A DNA stretch of 64,000 nucleotides from Peptococcaceae bacterium BICA1-7 (GTDB lineage: Bacteria > Bacillota > Desulfotomaculia > Desulfotomaculales > Desulfocucumaceae), in contig JUEB01000009.1 in the NCBI GenBank assembly GCA_000802095.1, positions 186,001 to 250,000 of the forward strand. Direction: 5' to 3'. The notes beneath the pieces were generated by a model, which worked only from the letters and a program-made list of their open reading frames with translations, made no database searches and was not told the DNA's origin. The position numbers and the translations under genes are program-made. Position 1 is the first letter of the stretch, and every line of letters starts with the position of its first letter. Below are positions 26,019 to 34,018 of this stretch, one piece after another.

Positions 26019-26511
26019 TCTTTTTCTTTTCATCCACAAAATTTTTGACCAGGCTGTTTAAAGGCTGCAGTAACGCGGTTAAATCCGCCTGGGGCTGCTC
26101 CACCCCTGTTTTCAAAACCTTTTTGCCTTCATCGTCTTTCTTTAAAACCATTCCCACATTTTCAACAGAAAACTGTATTCCGGTGGCCACCGCTGACAGA
26201 ACCTGCCCGAACACTCTGGCTCCCTGAATAATTTTATCCAGCATTTTTTCCTCTTCCCTAGTTTTTGAAAGCTCCACCTGAGTGTCCATCACACGCTGCA
26301 GGCTATCATTCAGGTATTCTAATTTCCTGTTTAATTCATCCTCATATTTCTTTTCAGACTCTACCCGGGCCATTACTCTGGACAGGCTATCCAGAGAATC
26401 CATCATTTTTTCCATCTTGTCATTTTCGGTCAGCTGTCTTTCATACATTTTTTCCATTTTATTAACCAGTTTTTCTACAGAAATAACAAGGTTGTCTTCG
26501 GGTTGGTCCAT
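25981..26511 (-). CDS. Unrecognised coiled-coil protein, paralogue 1
   Basis: A 176-residue, highly charged protein. Residues about 10-80 are predicted coiled coil (EKLVNKMEKMYERQLTENDKM and onward), then an amphipathic, less charged helix (GQVLSAVATGIQFSVENVGMVL) and a C-terminal DLTALLQPLNSLVKNF motif before a Lys-rich tail. The ATG at 26511 is preceded by GGGAGGTGG. Its layout matches the gene at 26913-27545, whose tail reads DLMSLLKPVNAIVSSL. It overlaps the dinG start. The layout recalls phasin-like or scaffold proteins, but I cannot assign a family. Confidence 0.7.
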   Translation of the reverse strand: MDQPEDNLVISVEKLVNKMEKMYERQLTENDKMEKMMDSLDSLSRVMARVESEKKYEDELNRKLEYLNDSLQRVMDTQVELSKTREEEKMLDKIIQGARVFGQVLSAVATGIQFSVENVGMVLKKDDEGKKVLKTGVEQPQADLTALLQPLNSLVKNFVDEKKKNEQNNDSGNMGQ

Positions 26512-26641
26512 TTTACCACCTCCCACTCCTGGAGTTATTTAATCTTATTTTTCTCTGCGGCTGAATAGACCGTTATATGACAGCAAGTCGCAAAATGGAC
26601 ACTGCCGTCATACAGTAGAATAAAAAAAGGAGGCGTAGTAT

Positions 26642-26875
26642 TTGAATAAACTGCCAATTGACATGGATACCCTTCCGGAGCCAATAAAAAGTATGGTCCA
26701 GAGTCTGGATCCGCAAATGATTGAAAATATGCTTGCCATGTACGACCCGGCAACTATGTCACTAATGATGAATTCTGTTTTCGCAATGCTAAAGGATACC
26801 CTTCCTCCTGATCAACTGGAGGGCATTAAGGAAATGATGGATAATCTGCTTAAAATAATGCCTCAGAAGGAATAA
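26642..26875 (+). CDS. Unrecognised methionine-rich small protein
   Basis: 77 residues, very Met-rich (12 Met), acidic, with PEPIKSMVQSLDP and KDTLPPDQLEGIKEMMDNLLKI, which look like two short amphipathic helical repeats. TTG start at 26642 with AAAGGAGG eight bases upstream. It is transcribed opposite to its neighbours, between two paralogous coiled-coil genes, and ends at a strong terminator (26877-26913). Function unknown. Confidence 0.65.
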   Translation: MNKLPIDMDTLPEPIKSMVQSLDPQMIENMLAMYDPATMSLMMNSVFAMLKDTLPPDQLEGIKEMMDNLLKIMPQKE

Positions 26876-26876
26876 C

Positions 26877-26913
26877 AAAAAGGGCTGCAATTTTTATTGC
26901 GGCCCTCTTTTTT
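26877..26913 (+). terminator. Terminator between convergent small genes
   Basis: AGGGCTGCAA (26881-26890) pairs with TTGCGGCCCT (26897-26906), followed by CTTTTTTC; on the other strand TTTTT also follows, so it can serve both the + strand gene at 26642 and the - strand gene at 26913. Confidence 0.85.
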
Positions 26914-27545
26914 CATGTCTTCTCTTCTTCTTTTTTGTTTGCAGCCGGGACGGCCTTCACTACAGTGATCCCCGCGGTTTGTTCCTTCTGGGCCGCCTGT
27001 TCGGCCGCATCCTCTGCTTTTGTCTCGGGCGGTCTGGTGGTTTCCACTGGATCGGGGGTCTGCTGTTTGGATATAAGAGAGCTTACAATGGCATTGACCG
27101 GCTTCAATAGCGACATCAGGTCCAGTCCTTTGGACTCGTTTTGCTGATAGCCCCGGTTTCCGGAAGTCTGGTTCTTTATGACGCCAGTTACTGTTTCCAT
27201 CATCACCTGGAGGCTTGAGGCCACAATTTCTATGACCTGCCCTGTAGCCTTGGCCACATTCAGCACTCCTGACACGGTTTCGGAAACGCTCTTGGTCTTA
27301 ATTTTACCCTCTTCTTCCGTACCCCTCTCCAGGTAACCATATACCTGGGTTATCTTCCTGGCCATTATCTTTTCCTTTTTTTTATGCTGTTCCAGGCGAG
27401 ACATGGCCTCTGTCAATTTATCCAAAGAGTGTAAGGCCTTCCGGGATCTTTCATATTCATCGATCTTTTCACTGTTTAGTCGCTCGATCTTTTTTAACAG
27501 CCCATCCAGTACATCTCCAACCTGCCCGTCCGTTTCAAACTTCAT
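26913..27545 (-). CDS. Unrecognised coiled-coil protein, paralogue 2
   Basis: 210 residues: an N-terminal coiled coil (about residues 8-70, DVLDGLLKKIERLNSEKIDEYE), a weakly amphipathic, Val/Ala-rich middle (SGVLNVAKATGQVIEIVASSL), the DLMSLLKPVNAIVSSLISK motif shared with the protein at 25981, and a Pro/Ala/Glu-rich tail. The ATG at 27545 follows AAGGAAG; a GTG at 27584 would add 13 residues but has no ribosome site. No signal peptide or membrane helix. Function unknown. Confidence 0.7.
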   Translation of the reverse strand: MKFETDGQVGDVLDGLLKKIERLNSEKIDEYERSRKALHSLDKLTEAMSRLEQHKKKEKIMARKITQVYGYLERGTEEEGKIKTKSVSETVSGVLNVAKATGQVIEIVASSLQVMMETVTGVIKNQTSGNRGYQQNESKGLDLMSLLKPVNAIVSSLISKQQTPDPVETTRPPETKAEDAAEQAAQKEQTAGITVVKAVPAANKKEEEKT

Positions 27546-27594
27546 ACCGTCCACTTCCTTAATAAGGGTTTTCACTGCGGGCACCTTGGTGATT

Positions 27595-27624
27595 AAAGGG
27601 CTACACTAAAAGCGTAGCCCTTTT
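27595..27624 (-). terminator. Terminator between the Cys-rich membrane peptide and coiled-coil gene
   Basis: AAAGGGCTAC pairs with GTAGCCCTTTT around a nine-base loop. On the minus strand it follows the stop of the gene at 27642-27821. Confidence 0.7.
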
Positions 27625-27641
27625 AGCAAAAAAGAGTCTTA

Positions 27642-27821
27642 TTAGCAGGCGGCGCAGCAGCAGAGTGCCAGCCCGATGAAAATGATGGCACCTGCCAGGC
27701 ATGGGGAAATCAGGCCGCATAGCAATAAAGCAATGGCCACCAGGAAAAGTAAGCAGCAGATAAAAATGTTAAATTTTCCAGAACCAAAATGATCCTTGAA
27801 CACAGACATGGCGTCACTCAC
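27642..27821 (-). CDS. Small Cys-rich membrane peptide
   Basis: A 59-residue protein from GTG 27821 to TAA 27642, with GGAGG (27830-27834) eight bases upstream. After a short polar head (MSDAMSVFKDHFGSGKFN) it is almost wholly hydrophobic, with seven Cys including ICC in the first helix and CCCAAC at the very C-terminus. Two membrane helices are likely. The terminal Cys cluster could bind metal or be lipidated; neither is established. It ends at its own terminator. Confidence 0.65.
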   Translation of the reverse strand: MSDAMSVFKDHFGSGKFNIFICCLLFLVAIALLLCGLISPCLAGAIIFIGLALCCCAAC

Positions 27822-27902
27822 GTGAACTGCCTCCTTTCAAAAAAAAATTTTTTTTTGAACTAGTTACACGTTCTAATTTAAAATATGAAATGGTACCATT
27901 AA

Positions 27903-28772
27903 TTGTTACAGGATGAATATAATTGTTGTCTAAAACAGATTATTAAGGGATATTACAAAAAGGGGCTGATGGGTGCTGTGGTTTGTTATAGCGGGAAAAT
28001 TTACAGTTATGAGGATATTGAGAAAGCCGCTGACTTTATTGAATTTTTATTTGGCAAGAACTTTTTTAAAAGTGGCGTTGAAAGGATTAAGGACTCCGAC
28101 CCGTCCGGCGCTGGAATGGGCCGGGAATACAGTGGTAAGGAAGAGGCCAAATTATTCCTGGCCTGGCACAGGGTCAGGGAGGAACTGGCTTTCGGAGGTC
28201 TTGACGGAGTCTACAGGCCGGGCCGGTACGGAGCTCTATTGGGTTCCCTATGGGAAGACCTGATGCCACTGTCAAAAGTTCCGGGTATTGAGGAGACTGC
28301 AGCCGGGCTTATGGATAACCATGCCTTTGAAAAAACTATTTTTTTACTTTTTGTGGCCTCAAGGCTTTTCATCTCGCAAAAAGATATAATATTTCCAGGA
28401 AATGGCCTCAACTGTTTCTACGATCAAAATTATATTTACAAGTGTGTTTTTCCCGCGCCTGGACAAATATACCCTTTTTATTCCCCGGAGGAAATAACGG
28501 CCGCCTCCCAAATAGCCGGCTGCGAGGATAGACAGCAGCTGCGGTATATTGATATGACCCGCTCAGATAAGCCTCTTTCCCACTATGAGGGAATTCTCCG
28601 GGATAACAGTCTTTTGGAAAGCGGCACACTGGCAGCTGTCTTATGTAAAATAGAATTTCCCTCGGGAACTGCAGGATATTACAGAAAGGTGTGCTGCCGC
28701 CCGGCAGTAAATGAGAAAACCTCCGGCCTATCACAGGCCGAAGGTTTCTTAAAACTCAATCTTCCGGATTAA
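27903..28772 (+). CDS. Unrecognised 289-residue protein
   Basis: A soluble-looking protein without a domain I can name. Visible features: a tyrosine-rich start (NCCLKQIIKGYYKKG), a mid-region hydrophobic helix (HAFEKTIFLLFVASRLFI), and a tyrosine- and Cys-bearing second half (CFYDQNYIYKCVFPAPGQIYPFYSPEE). Start is uncertain: TTG at 27903 has no clear ribosome site. It ends in a hairpin (28717-28750) that overlaps the last codons. It is convergent with the second meaB gene, eight bases away. Confidence 0.6.
   Translation: MLQDEYNCCLKQIIKGYYKKGLMGAVVCYSGKIYSYEDIEKAADFIEFLFGKNFFKSGVERIKDSDPSGAGMGREYSGKEEAKLFLAWHRVREELAFGGLDGVYRPGRYGALLGSLWEDLMPLSKVPGIEETAAGLMDNHAFEKTIFLLFVASRLFISQKDIIFPGNGLNCFYDQNYIYKCVFPAPGQIYPFYSPEEITAASQIAGCEDRQQLRYIDMTRSDKPLSHYEGILRDNSLLESGTLAAVLCKIEFPSGTAGYYRKVCCRPAVNEKTSGLSQAEGFLKLNLPD
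28717..28750. terminator. Hairpin within the 3' end of the gene at 27903
   Basis: AAACCTCCGGCCT pairs with AGGCCGAAGGTTT (one mismatch) around ATCAC. It may stop transcription from both convergent genes, although the T-runs are short. Confidence 0.5.
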
Positions 28773-28780
28773 ATCACCTG

Positions 28781-29983
28781 TCAGTGGTCATCTCCACAGT
28801 GGCACGAGTGTTCGGTGATCACCGGCCGGACGGCCATAGCCGCCTTTTCCCCGTAATTGCCGGGGCCGGGGAATAATACCTTCAGTGCGGTGGCCAGCCC
28901 ATAGGCCTGCCCGTGCAGGTATGACCTGTATTCAGACATACCGCCCTTTTCTTCTACACCATTAAGTTCCTGAAGGGCTGATTCCAGTATGGCCATTATA
29001 TCCCCGCCCTTTTCGGCAGTGCTGTCTTCTCCCTGGCCTGAATCTGCCAGCACCTGGCTCAGTATCTCACCCGCCGCTGTATAAGGATCTTTTATTCCTG
29101 AGGCGGCCATATTTATAATTTCGCTGGCCTGGCCGGCATAGTGAAGATGCCGGTCAACCATGCCGCGCCACCTGTAGTCCACTATCTCCAGAGTTTCTTT
29201 ACGGGCCATGGATCCCCTGTTCTTTTCCAGCCTGCCGTCTGCCTTAAGGTAACCCCAGTGCGCTTCAATAGAGTCCATGAGATCGTTTAGCCCACGATCA
29301 TCCAGGGTGGATACCTTTACCACCGGAGGACGCCATTCTGTATGCCCCTTTTGAAGGTCGAGCATCTGCCCTATCTCCGCAACCACCCTGTCAGCTCCAG
29401 GAAGATCACATTTATTCACCACGAAAATATCTGCTATTTCCATTATCCCAGCTTTAATTGTCTGAATGGAGTCCCCTGCCCCTGGATTCATCACCACCAG
29501 TGTTGTATCGGCCACATGCATAACATCAAGCTCGGCCTGACCTACACCGACAGTTTCAATGATTACCCAGTCATAGCCAAAGGCATCCACCAGTTTAACG
29601 GCCTCCTTGGTGGTTCTGGCCAGCCCCCCCAGGCTTCCCCTGGTCCCCATGCTCCTGATGTACACTCCCCTGTCCACAGCGTGCTGCTGCATTCTTATGC
29701 GGTCGCCCAAAAGAGCTCCGCCGGAAAAGGGGCTGGTGGGGTCCACGGCTATAATTCCAACGGTATCTCCTTTTTTCCTTAAATATGCGGTAATACTGTC
29801 TACCAGGGAGCTCTTCCCTGCCCCCGGCGATCCCGTTACTCCTATAATCCTGGCCTTTCCTGTTGATTTATAGATGGTTTTAAGTATTTCATCCTTTTGG
29901 GGGTCATCATTCTCTATTTTTGATATCAGCCTGGCCAGAGATCGAATATTTCCTTTTTGCAGTCCTTCCAAAAGTTCATTCAT
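28781..29983 (-). CDS. MeaB/ArgK-type GTPase with C-terminal extension
   Basis: Second MeaB homologue. From about residue 44 it has GVTGSPGAGKSS, VDPTSPFSGGALLGDRIRM, ETVGVGQAELD and NKCDLPG, all intact. It is 400 residues, about 80 longer than the operon copy at 3656. The extra C-terminus contains a polar stretch (SGQGEDSTAEKGGD), a helical segment and a final metal-like HSCHCGDDH. The ATG at 29983 was chosen because family proteins begin similarly (MNELLEGLQKGN); TTG 29995 or the longer frame to 30016 remain possible. No B12 mutase is adjacent, so its client is unknown; another AdoCbl mutase elsewhere is plausible. Confidence 0.88.
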   Translation of the reverse strand: MNELLEGLQKGNIRSLARLISKIENDDPQKDEILKTIYKSTGKARIIGVTGSPGAGKSSLVDSITAYLRKKGDTVGIIAVDPTSPFSGGALLGDRIRMQQHAVDRGVYIRSMGTRGSLGGLARTTKEAVKLVDAFGYDWVIIETVGVGQAELDVMHVADTTLVVMNPGAGDSIQTIKAGIMEIADIFVVNKCDLPGADRVVAEIGQMLDLQKGHTEWRPPVVKVSTLDDRGLNDLMDSIEAHWGYLKADGRLEKNRGSMARKETLEIVDYRWRGMVDRHLHYAGQASEIINMAASGIKDPYTAAGEILSQVLADSGQGEDSTAEKGGDIMAILESALQELNGVEEKGGMSEYRSYLHGQAYGLATALKVLFPGPGNYGEKAAMAVRPVITEHSCHCGDDH

Positions 29984-30161
29984 TCCGTCCGTCAAGTAGC
30001 ATCGCCTCACTGTCAAAAGATTTATATTAAAAAATTTCGCCGGGGCCGGGCGGTTATCCTCTGCCCGTTATTCTTTTTAGTAGTTATTTTTTAATATTCA
30101 TTTAATTTATTATATTAAGATTTTTGCTAAAAAATTGGAGCTCAATGGTTTAACCAGTATC

Positions 30162-30196
30162 CTAAACGGCTTTTACACCTATCTAAACGGTTTTAG
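30162..30196. repeat. Direct repeat upstream of the second meaB gene
   Basis: CTAAACGGCTTTTA (30162-30175) and CTAAACGGTTTTAG (30183-30196) are spaced 21 bp start to start, two helical turns. They lie about 180 bp upstream of the meaB-like gene in an otherwise gene-free 490-bp AT-rich region, so they may be an operator. Confidence 0.45.
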
Positions 30197-30440
30197 CCAC
30201 TGCTCAGGCCGAAGTAAAGCCGGGTATAATTTTCCTTTAATGACCAAAACATTGTTAAAACTTCCGTTGGCACAATAATTACAACCACTTGCCGATTATT
30301 GCTTCCTTTAGTTATCTACACTAACTATAATAACAGTAACAGGCTGACAACAACCTAATCTCCTCTCCCTTTCTCCGCTGTATCAGAAAGATACAGCTCT
30401 TTTTTTGAAAAAATTTAATATATTGACAATTACTCAAAAA

Positions 30441-30474
30441 TAAATAGAGGCAGCCTGCAGGCTGCCTCTATTTA
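30441..30474. terminator. Perfect palindromic terminator of trxB
   Basis: A 15-bp perfect stem (TAAATAGAGGCAGCC with its complement) around TGCA. The stop codon of trxB (TAA at 30474-30472) lies inside the stem. Being fully symmetric with T-rich flanks it could act in both directions. Confidence 0.85.
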
Positions 30475-31389
30475 TTTTTGACCCTCTATGTATTTTTCTG
30501 CCGACACGGCTGCAATAGCCCCGTCTGCAACCGCGGTGACCACCTGCCGAAGCAGTTTTTTACGGACATCCCCGGCCGCAAAAAGGCCCGGTGTGCTGGT
30601 GCGCATTTCCTCGTCAGTAACTATATAGCCCTGGCCATCAAGTTCAACCAGCCCCTTTACCAGCTCAGTGCTGGGACTGTGACCCACGTAAACAAAAACT
30701 CCATCAACCAAAAGCCCTTTGGTGCTTTCAGATCTTACATCCTTTAAGATAATCTCCCTTACCAGATCCTCACCTTTTATTTCCACCGGAACACTGTGCC
30801 AGGCAAAATCTATTTTGGGATTGTCCATGGCTTTTTGCTGAAGGTATTTGGTTGCCCTCAGTTCCCCCCTCCGGTGTACAATGGTTACTTTTTCAGCAAA
30901 CTTGGTAAGAAATAGGGCTTCCTCTATGGCCGAGTCCCCGCCTCCGATAACGGCCAATGTTTTTTCCCTGAAAAAAGCCCCGTCACAGGTGGCGCAGTAG
31001 GAGACTCCCCGGCCGTGAAACTCCTTCTCCCCCTTGATCTGCAGCATTCTGGGCCTGGCCCCGGCCGCCAGAATAATTGCCCTCACCCGGTATTCCTCCT
31101 CATCGGTGAGGACCAAAAAATTCCCCTTTTCCTTTTTTATTCCCTCCACCCCGGCATACTGTATCTCCAGTCCGAATCTCCTGGCCTGCCCCTCCATGTT
31201 CATGGAAAGCTCAGGCCCACCTACACCCTCGGTAAAGCCCGGGTAGTTTTCTATTATCTCGGTGCTGGCGGCAAGTCCCCCGGGCATTCCCACCTCGAAA
31301 AGGACAGTCTTCAAATCCGCCCTGGCAGCGTAAATACCTGCCGTCAGGCCGGCGGGTCCTCCTCCTATAATAGCCAGTTCCTTTTCCAT
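30472..31389 (-). CDS. trxB: Thioredoxin reductase
   Basis: NADPH (or ferredoxin)-dependent flavoprotein reducing thioredoxin. FAD-binding GGGPAGLTAGIYAAR is at the N-terminus, the redox-active CATC in VSYCATCDGAFF at about residue 135, the second dinucleotide motif AVIGGGDSAIEEA follows directly, and the C-terminal FAD motif GLFAAGDVR is present. 305 residues is normal. No trxA lies beside it. The NADPH-binding HRRGELRA stretch favours NADPH use. Confidence 0.93.
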   Translation of the reverse strand: MEKELAIIGGGPAGLTAGIYAARADLKTVLFEVGMPGGLAASTEIIENYPGFTEGVGGPELSMNMEGQARRFGLEIQYAGVEGIKKEKGNFLVLTDEEEYRVRAIILAAGARPRMLQIKGEKEFHGRGVSYCATCDGAFFREKTLAVIGGGDSAIEEALFLTKFAEKVTIVHRRGELRATKYLQQKAMDNPKIDFAWHSVPVEIKGEDLVREIILKDVRSESTKGLLVDGVFVYVGHSPSTELVKGLVELDGQGYIVTDEEMRTSTPGLFAAGDVRKKLLRQVVTAVADGAIAAVSAEKYIEGQK

Positions 31390-31474
31390 AACCTGTTCAC
31401 CCCATCTTTATCCATGGTTTACCGCTATATATTACTCCATGTTTTTAAAACCAGTCAAGCAATGACAGCTGTAA

Positions 31475-31508
31475 AGAAAAAAAAGGCCGTCAGGCGACGG
31501 CCTTTTTT
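31475..31508 (-). terminator. Terminator of the liv operon
   Basis: AAGGCCGTC/GACGGCCTT stem with four-base loop, flanked by an eight-base A run that gives the T tail on the minus strand. It lies three bases past livF's stop codon. Confidence 0.85.
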
Positions 31509-31510
31509 AA

Positions 31511-32233
31511 CTAAGATGCCTCTTCATCGTTCTCTCCCAGGTACGCCTGCCGCACCCTGGGGTCTGCCTGTATGTCTGAGGCCTTGCCGCTGAATATAAT
31601 CCTGCCTGTTTCCAGCACATAGGCACGGTTGGCCACCTGCAGGGCCATGAAAGCATTTTGCTCCACCAGCAGCACGGTTACCCCCTGCTGGTTGATTTTC
31701 TTTATGATGGAAAAAATCTCATCCACCAGCACCGGAGACAGACCCATGGAGGGTTCGTCAAGAATTAGCAGCGAAGGCTTACTCATGAGTCCCCGGCCAA
31801 TAGCCACCATCTGCTGCTCACCCCCGGACAGTGTTCCGGCCATTTGTTTTGACCGCTCACCCAACCTTGGGAATCTTTCCATGACCTCCTCCAGGCTGGA
31901 CTTTATTTCATTCTTGTCTTTCCTGGTATAGGCTCCCATCATCAGGTTTTCCATAACCGTAAGGTTTGGGAATATCTGCCTGCCTTCCGGCACGTGGGAT
32001 AATCCCATCCTGACAATTTTATGGGCGGGGACACTGTTTATCTTCTTCCCGCAAAAAGTTATTTCCCCGCTCTTGGCCTTTACTATTCCCGATACGCTAC
32101 GCAGGGTGGTGGACTTCCCGGCGCCGTTGGCCCCGATCAGTGTTACAATCTCACCTTCATTTACATTAAAGGACACTCCCTGCAGGGCATGAATTGATCC
32201 GTAAAAAACGTTCAGATCTTTTATCTCAAGCAT
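31511..32233 (-). CDS. livF: Branched-chain amino acid ABC transporter ATP-binding protein LivF
   Basis: ABC ATPase of 240 residues. Walker A GANGAGKST (about residues 33-41), signature LSGGEQQM, Walker B LLILDEPSMGLSP and the LIV-type spacing of FYGSIHALQGVSF identify LivF. It pairs with LivG to power import through LivH/LivM. Two bases from livG; last gene of the operon. Confidence 0.94.
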   Translation of the reverse strand: MLEIKDLNVFYGSIHALQGVSFNVNEGEIVTLIGANGAGKSTTLRSVSGIVKAKSGEITFCGKKINSVPAHKIVRMGLSHVPEGRQIFPNLTVMENLMMGAYTRKDKNEIKSSLEEVMERFPRLGERSKQMAGTLSGGEQQMVAIGRGLMSKPSLLILDEPSMGLSPVLVDEIFSIIKKINQQGVTVLLVEQNAFMALQVANRAYVLETGRIIFSGKASDIQADPRVRQAYLGENDEEAS

Positions 32234-32235
32234 AC

Positions 32236-33006
32236 CTACACCGCCGCCCCCTTCCCCAGATAGGCCTCGAGCACCACCGGGTTGCTGCGTATTTCAGCCG
32301 GAAGGCCAGCAGCTATTATTTGCCCAAAGTCCAGTACCACCAGTCTTTCACATAGCTTCATGACCATCCCCATCTGGTGTTCAATTAAAAGCACGGTAAG
32401 GCTGAACTTATCTTTTACATACTTAATCAGCTCAACCATTTTAACCACCTCGGCCGGGTTCATTCCGGCAGCCGGCTCGTCAAGAAGCAGAAGCTTGGGC
32501 CTGCCGGCCAGCGCCCTGGCTATTTCGAGCCTCCTCTGGGCTCCATAGGGAAGGTTCATGGCCTTGTCGTAGGCCCTGTCCTCCAGGCCCAGCGCGACAA
32601 GCAGCTCCATCGCCTGGGAGGTGATTTCTTCTTCCCGCCTTTTGAACCTGGGAGTCCTGAAAACAGCGTCCGCCAGATTGTAACCGACTCTGGGGTGGAA
32701 TATTGTCATAACATTATCAATTACGGTGTTTTCCCTGAACAGCCTGATGTTCTGGAAAGTCCTGGCTATCCCCTTTTGGCAGACCACGTAAGGAGATTTG
32801 CCGGTAATATCTTCTTCCAAAAAAGATATTTTTCCGGCTGTGGGCTTGTATATTCCGGAAATCATGTTAAAAACCGTGGTTTTCCCTGCCCCGTTAGGGC
32901 CTATAAGCCCCACGATTTCACCCTGATCTATGGACATATTGAACCCGCTTACCGCTTTCAGTCCTCCGAAACTCTTGTCAATGTCTTCAAGAACCAGAAC
33001 CGGCAT
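32236..33006 (-). CDS. livG: Branched-chain amino acid ABC transporter ATP-binding protein LivG
   Basis: ABC ATPase of 256 residues with Walker A GPNGAGKTT, the LivG-type insert ARTFQNIRLFRENTVIDNVM, the sequence LPYGAQRRLEIARAL in place of a canonical LSGGQ, and Walker B LLLLDEPAAGMNPAE. ATG 33006 was chosen (AAAGG nine bases upstream); other in-frame starts up to 33039 exist. Its start overlaps the end of livM by 20 bases. Confidence 0.93.
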   Translation of the reverse strand: MPVLVLEDIDKSFGGLKAVSGFNMSIDQGEIVGLIGPNGAGKTTVFNMISGIYKPTAGKISFLEEDITGKSPYVVCQKGIARTFQNIRLFRENTVIDNVMTIFHPRVGYNLADAVFRTPRFKRREEEITSQAMELLVALGLEDRAYDKAMNLPYGAQRRLEIARALAGRPKLLLLDEPAAGMNPAEVVKMVELIKYVKDKFSLTVLLIEHQMGMVMKLCERLVVLDFGQIIAAGLPAEIRSNPVVLEAYLGKGAAV

Positions 33007-34006
33007 TGACACCATCCTTTCTCCCCACCAGTGTGTCAAAGGGCTTTGGAACGAGGAAACCTACTTCCTTACCGCTAAATATACCCTGGGGCCTCATGAT
33101 TATAGCCACAATAAGAATGAGCGCGTAAATCACTCCACGGAAGTCAATAAAGGTCTCACCCAAAACAAATCTAAGCACCTCGAGCAAAAATACCCAGGCT
33201 ATAGCAGTGACAACGGTTCCTGTAATACTGCCAAGGCCTCCCAGCACAACCACCAGCAGGAAGTCAAAGGACTTCAAAAAGTCAAAGCTTGATGGGTGCA
33301 GGAACGGGTAGCGGTGGGCGTACATGCCTCCAGCCATCCCCGCCAGAGCACAGCCCAGGACAAAGGCCATTACCTTTATCTTGGTGGTGTTGATGCCCAG
33401 TACATCTGCGGCGATCTCATCCTCCCTGACAGCGGTGCACGCCCTGCCATAGCTGGAATACACAAAATTTCTAACAAAAAGAACAATCAGTATTAAAAAG
33501 ATAAACAGCCAGTCAAAATTGGCGATCTGTGGGGTGCCGGACATTCCGGTGGCTCCCCCCAGGGCTGAAATTAGCTTGTTTGAGTTATCCATGCCCACCT
33601 TGACAATAATGCCAAACCCCAGTGTGGCGATGCCAAGGTAGTCCGACCTGAGCCTTAAAATGGGAAGCCCTATAAGAAGGGCCAGCAGCCCTGCCACGGC
33701 AGCGCCGATAAGAAGCGATACAATAAAAAGAAACATGCTGTGATCGCTGTTGTACAGCTTGGCAAACAGACCCGCCGAATAGGCCCCCAGCCCGAAGAAG
33801 GCGGCGTGGCCCAGTGAAAACTGTCCGGTAAAGCCGTATATTATACTTAGACCCAGGGCTCCCATGGTCATGATCAGCGCCTGGTCAAGTACCCTCTGCC
33901 AGTATGGATTGATTATTTCAGTGCCCTCAAGCACCCTGATAACGGCGTATACGGCTATTGTAGCGATCAAGACTATAATAAATTTTTTTCTGTTTTTGTC
34001 AGGCAT
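32987..34006 (-). CDS. livM: Branched-chain amino acid ABC transporter permease LivM
   Basis: 339-residue inner-membrane permease with about ten helices. FSLGHAAFFGLGAYSAGL and SDYLGIATLGFG are typical LivM motifs, and SYGRACTAVREDEIAADVLGI is the conserved loop that contacts the ATPase. It overlaps livG and follows livH by 12 bp. Confidence 0.93.
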   Translation of the reverse strand: MPDKNRKKFIIVLIATIAVYAVIRVLEGTEIINPYWQRVLDQALIMTMGALGLSIIYGFTGQFSLGHAAFFGLGAYSAGLFAKLYNSDHSMFLFIVSLLIGAAVAGLLALLIGLPILRLRSDYLGIATLGFGIIVKVGMDNSNKLISALGGATGMSGTPQIANFDWLFIFLILIVLFVRNFVYSSYGRACTAVREDEIAADVLGINTTKIKVMAFVLGCALAGMAGGMYAHRYPFLHPSSFDFLKSFDFLLVVVLGGLGSITGTVVTAIAWVFLLEVLRFVLGETFIDFRGVIYALILIVAIIMRPQGIFSGKEVGFLVPKPFDTLVGRKDGVNAGSGS

Positions 34007-34018
34007 TGCACTCTCCCC

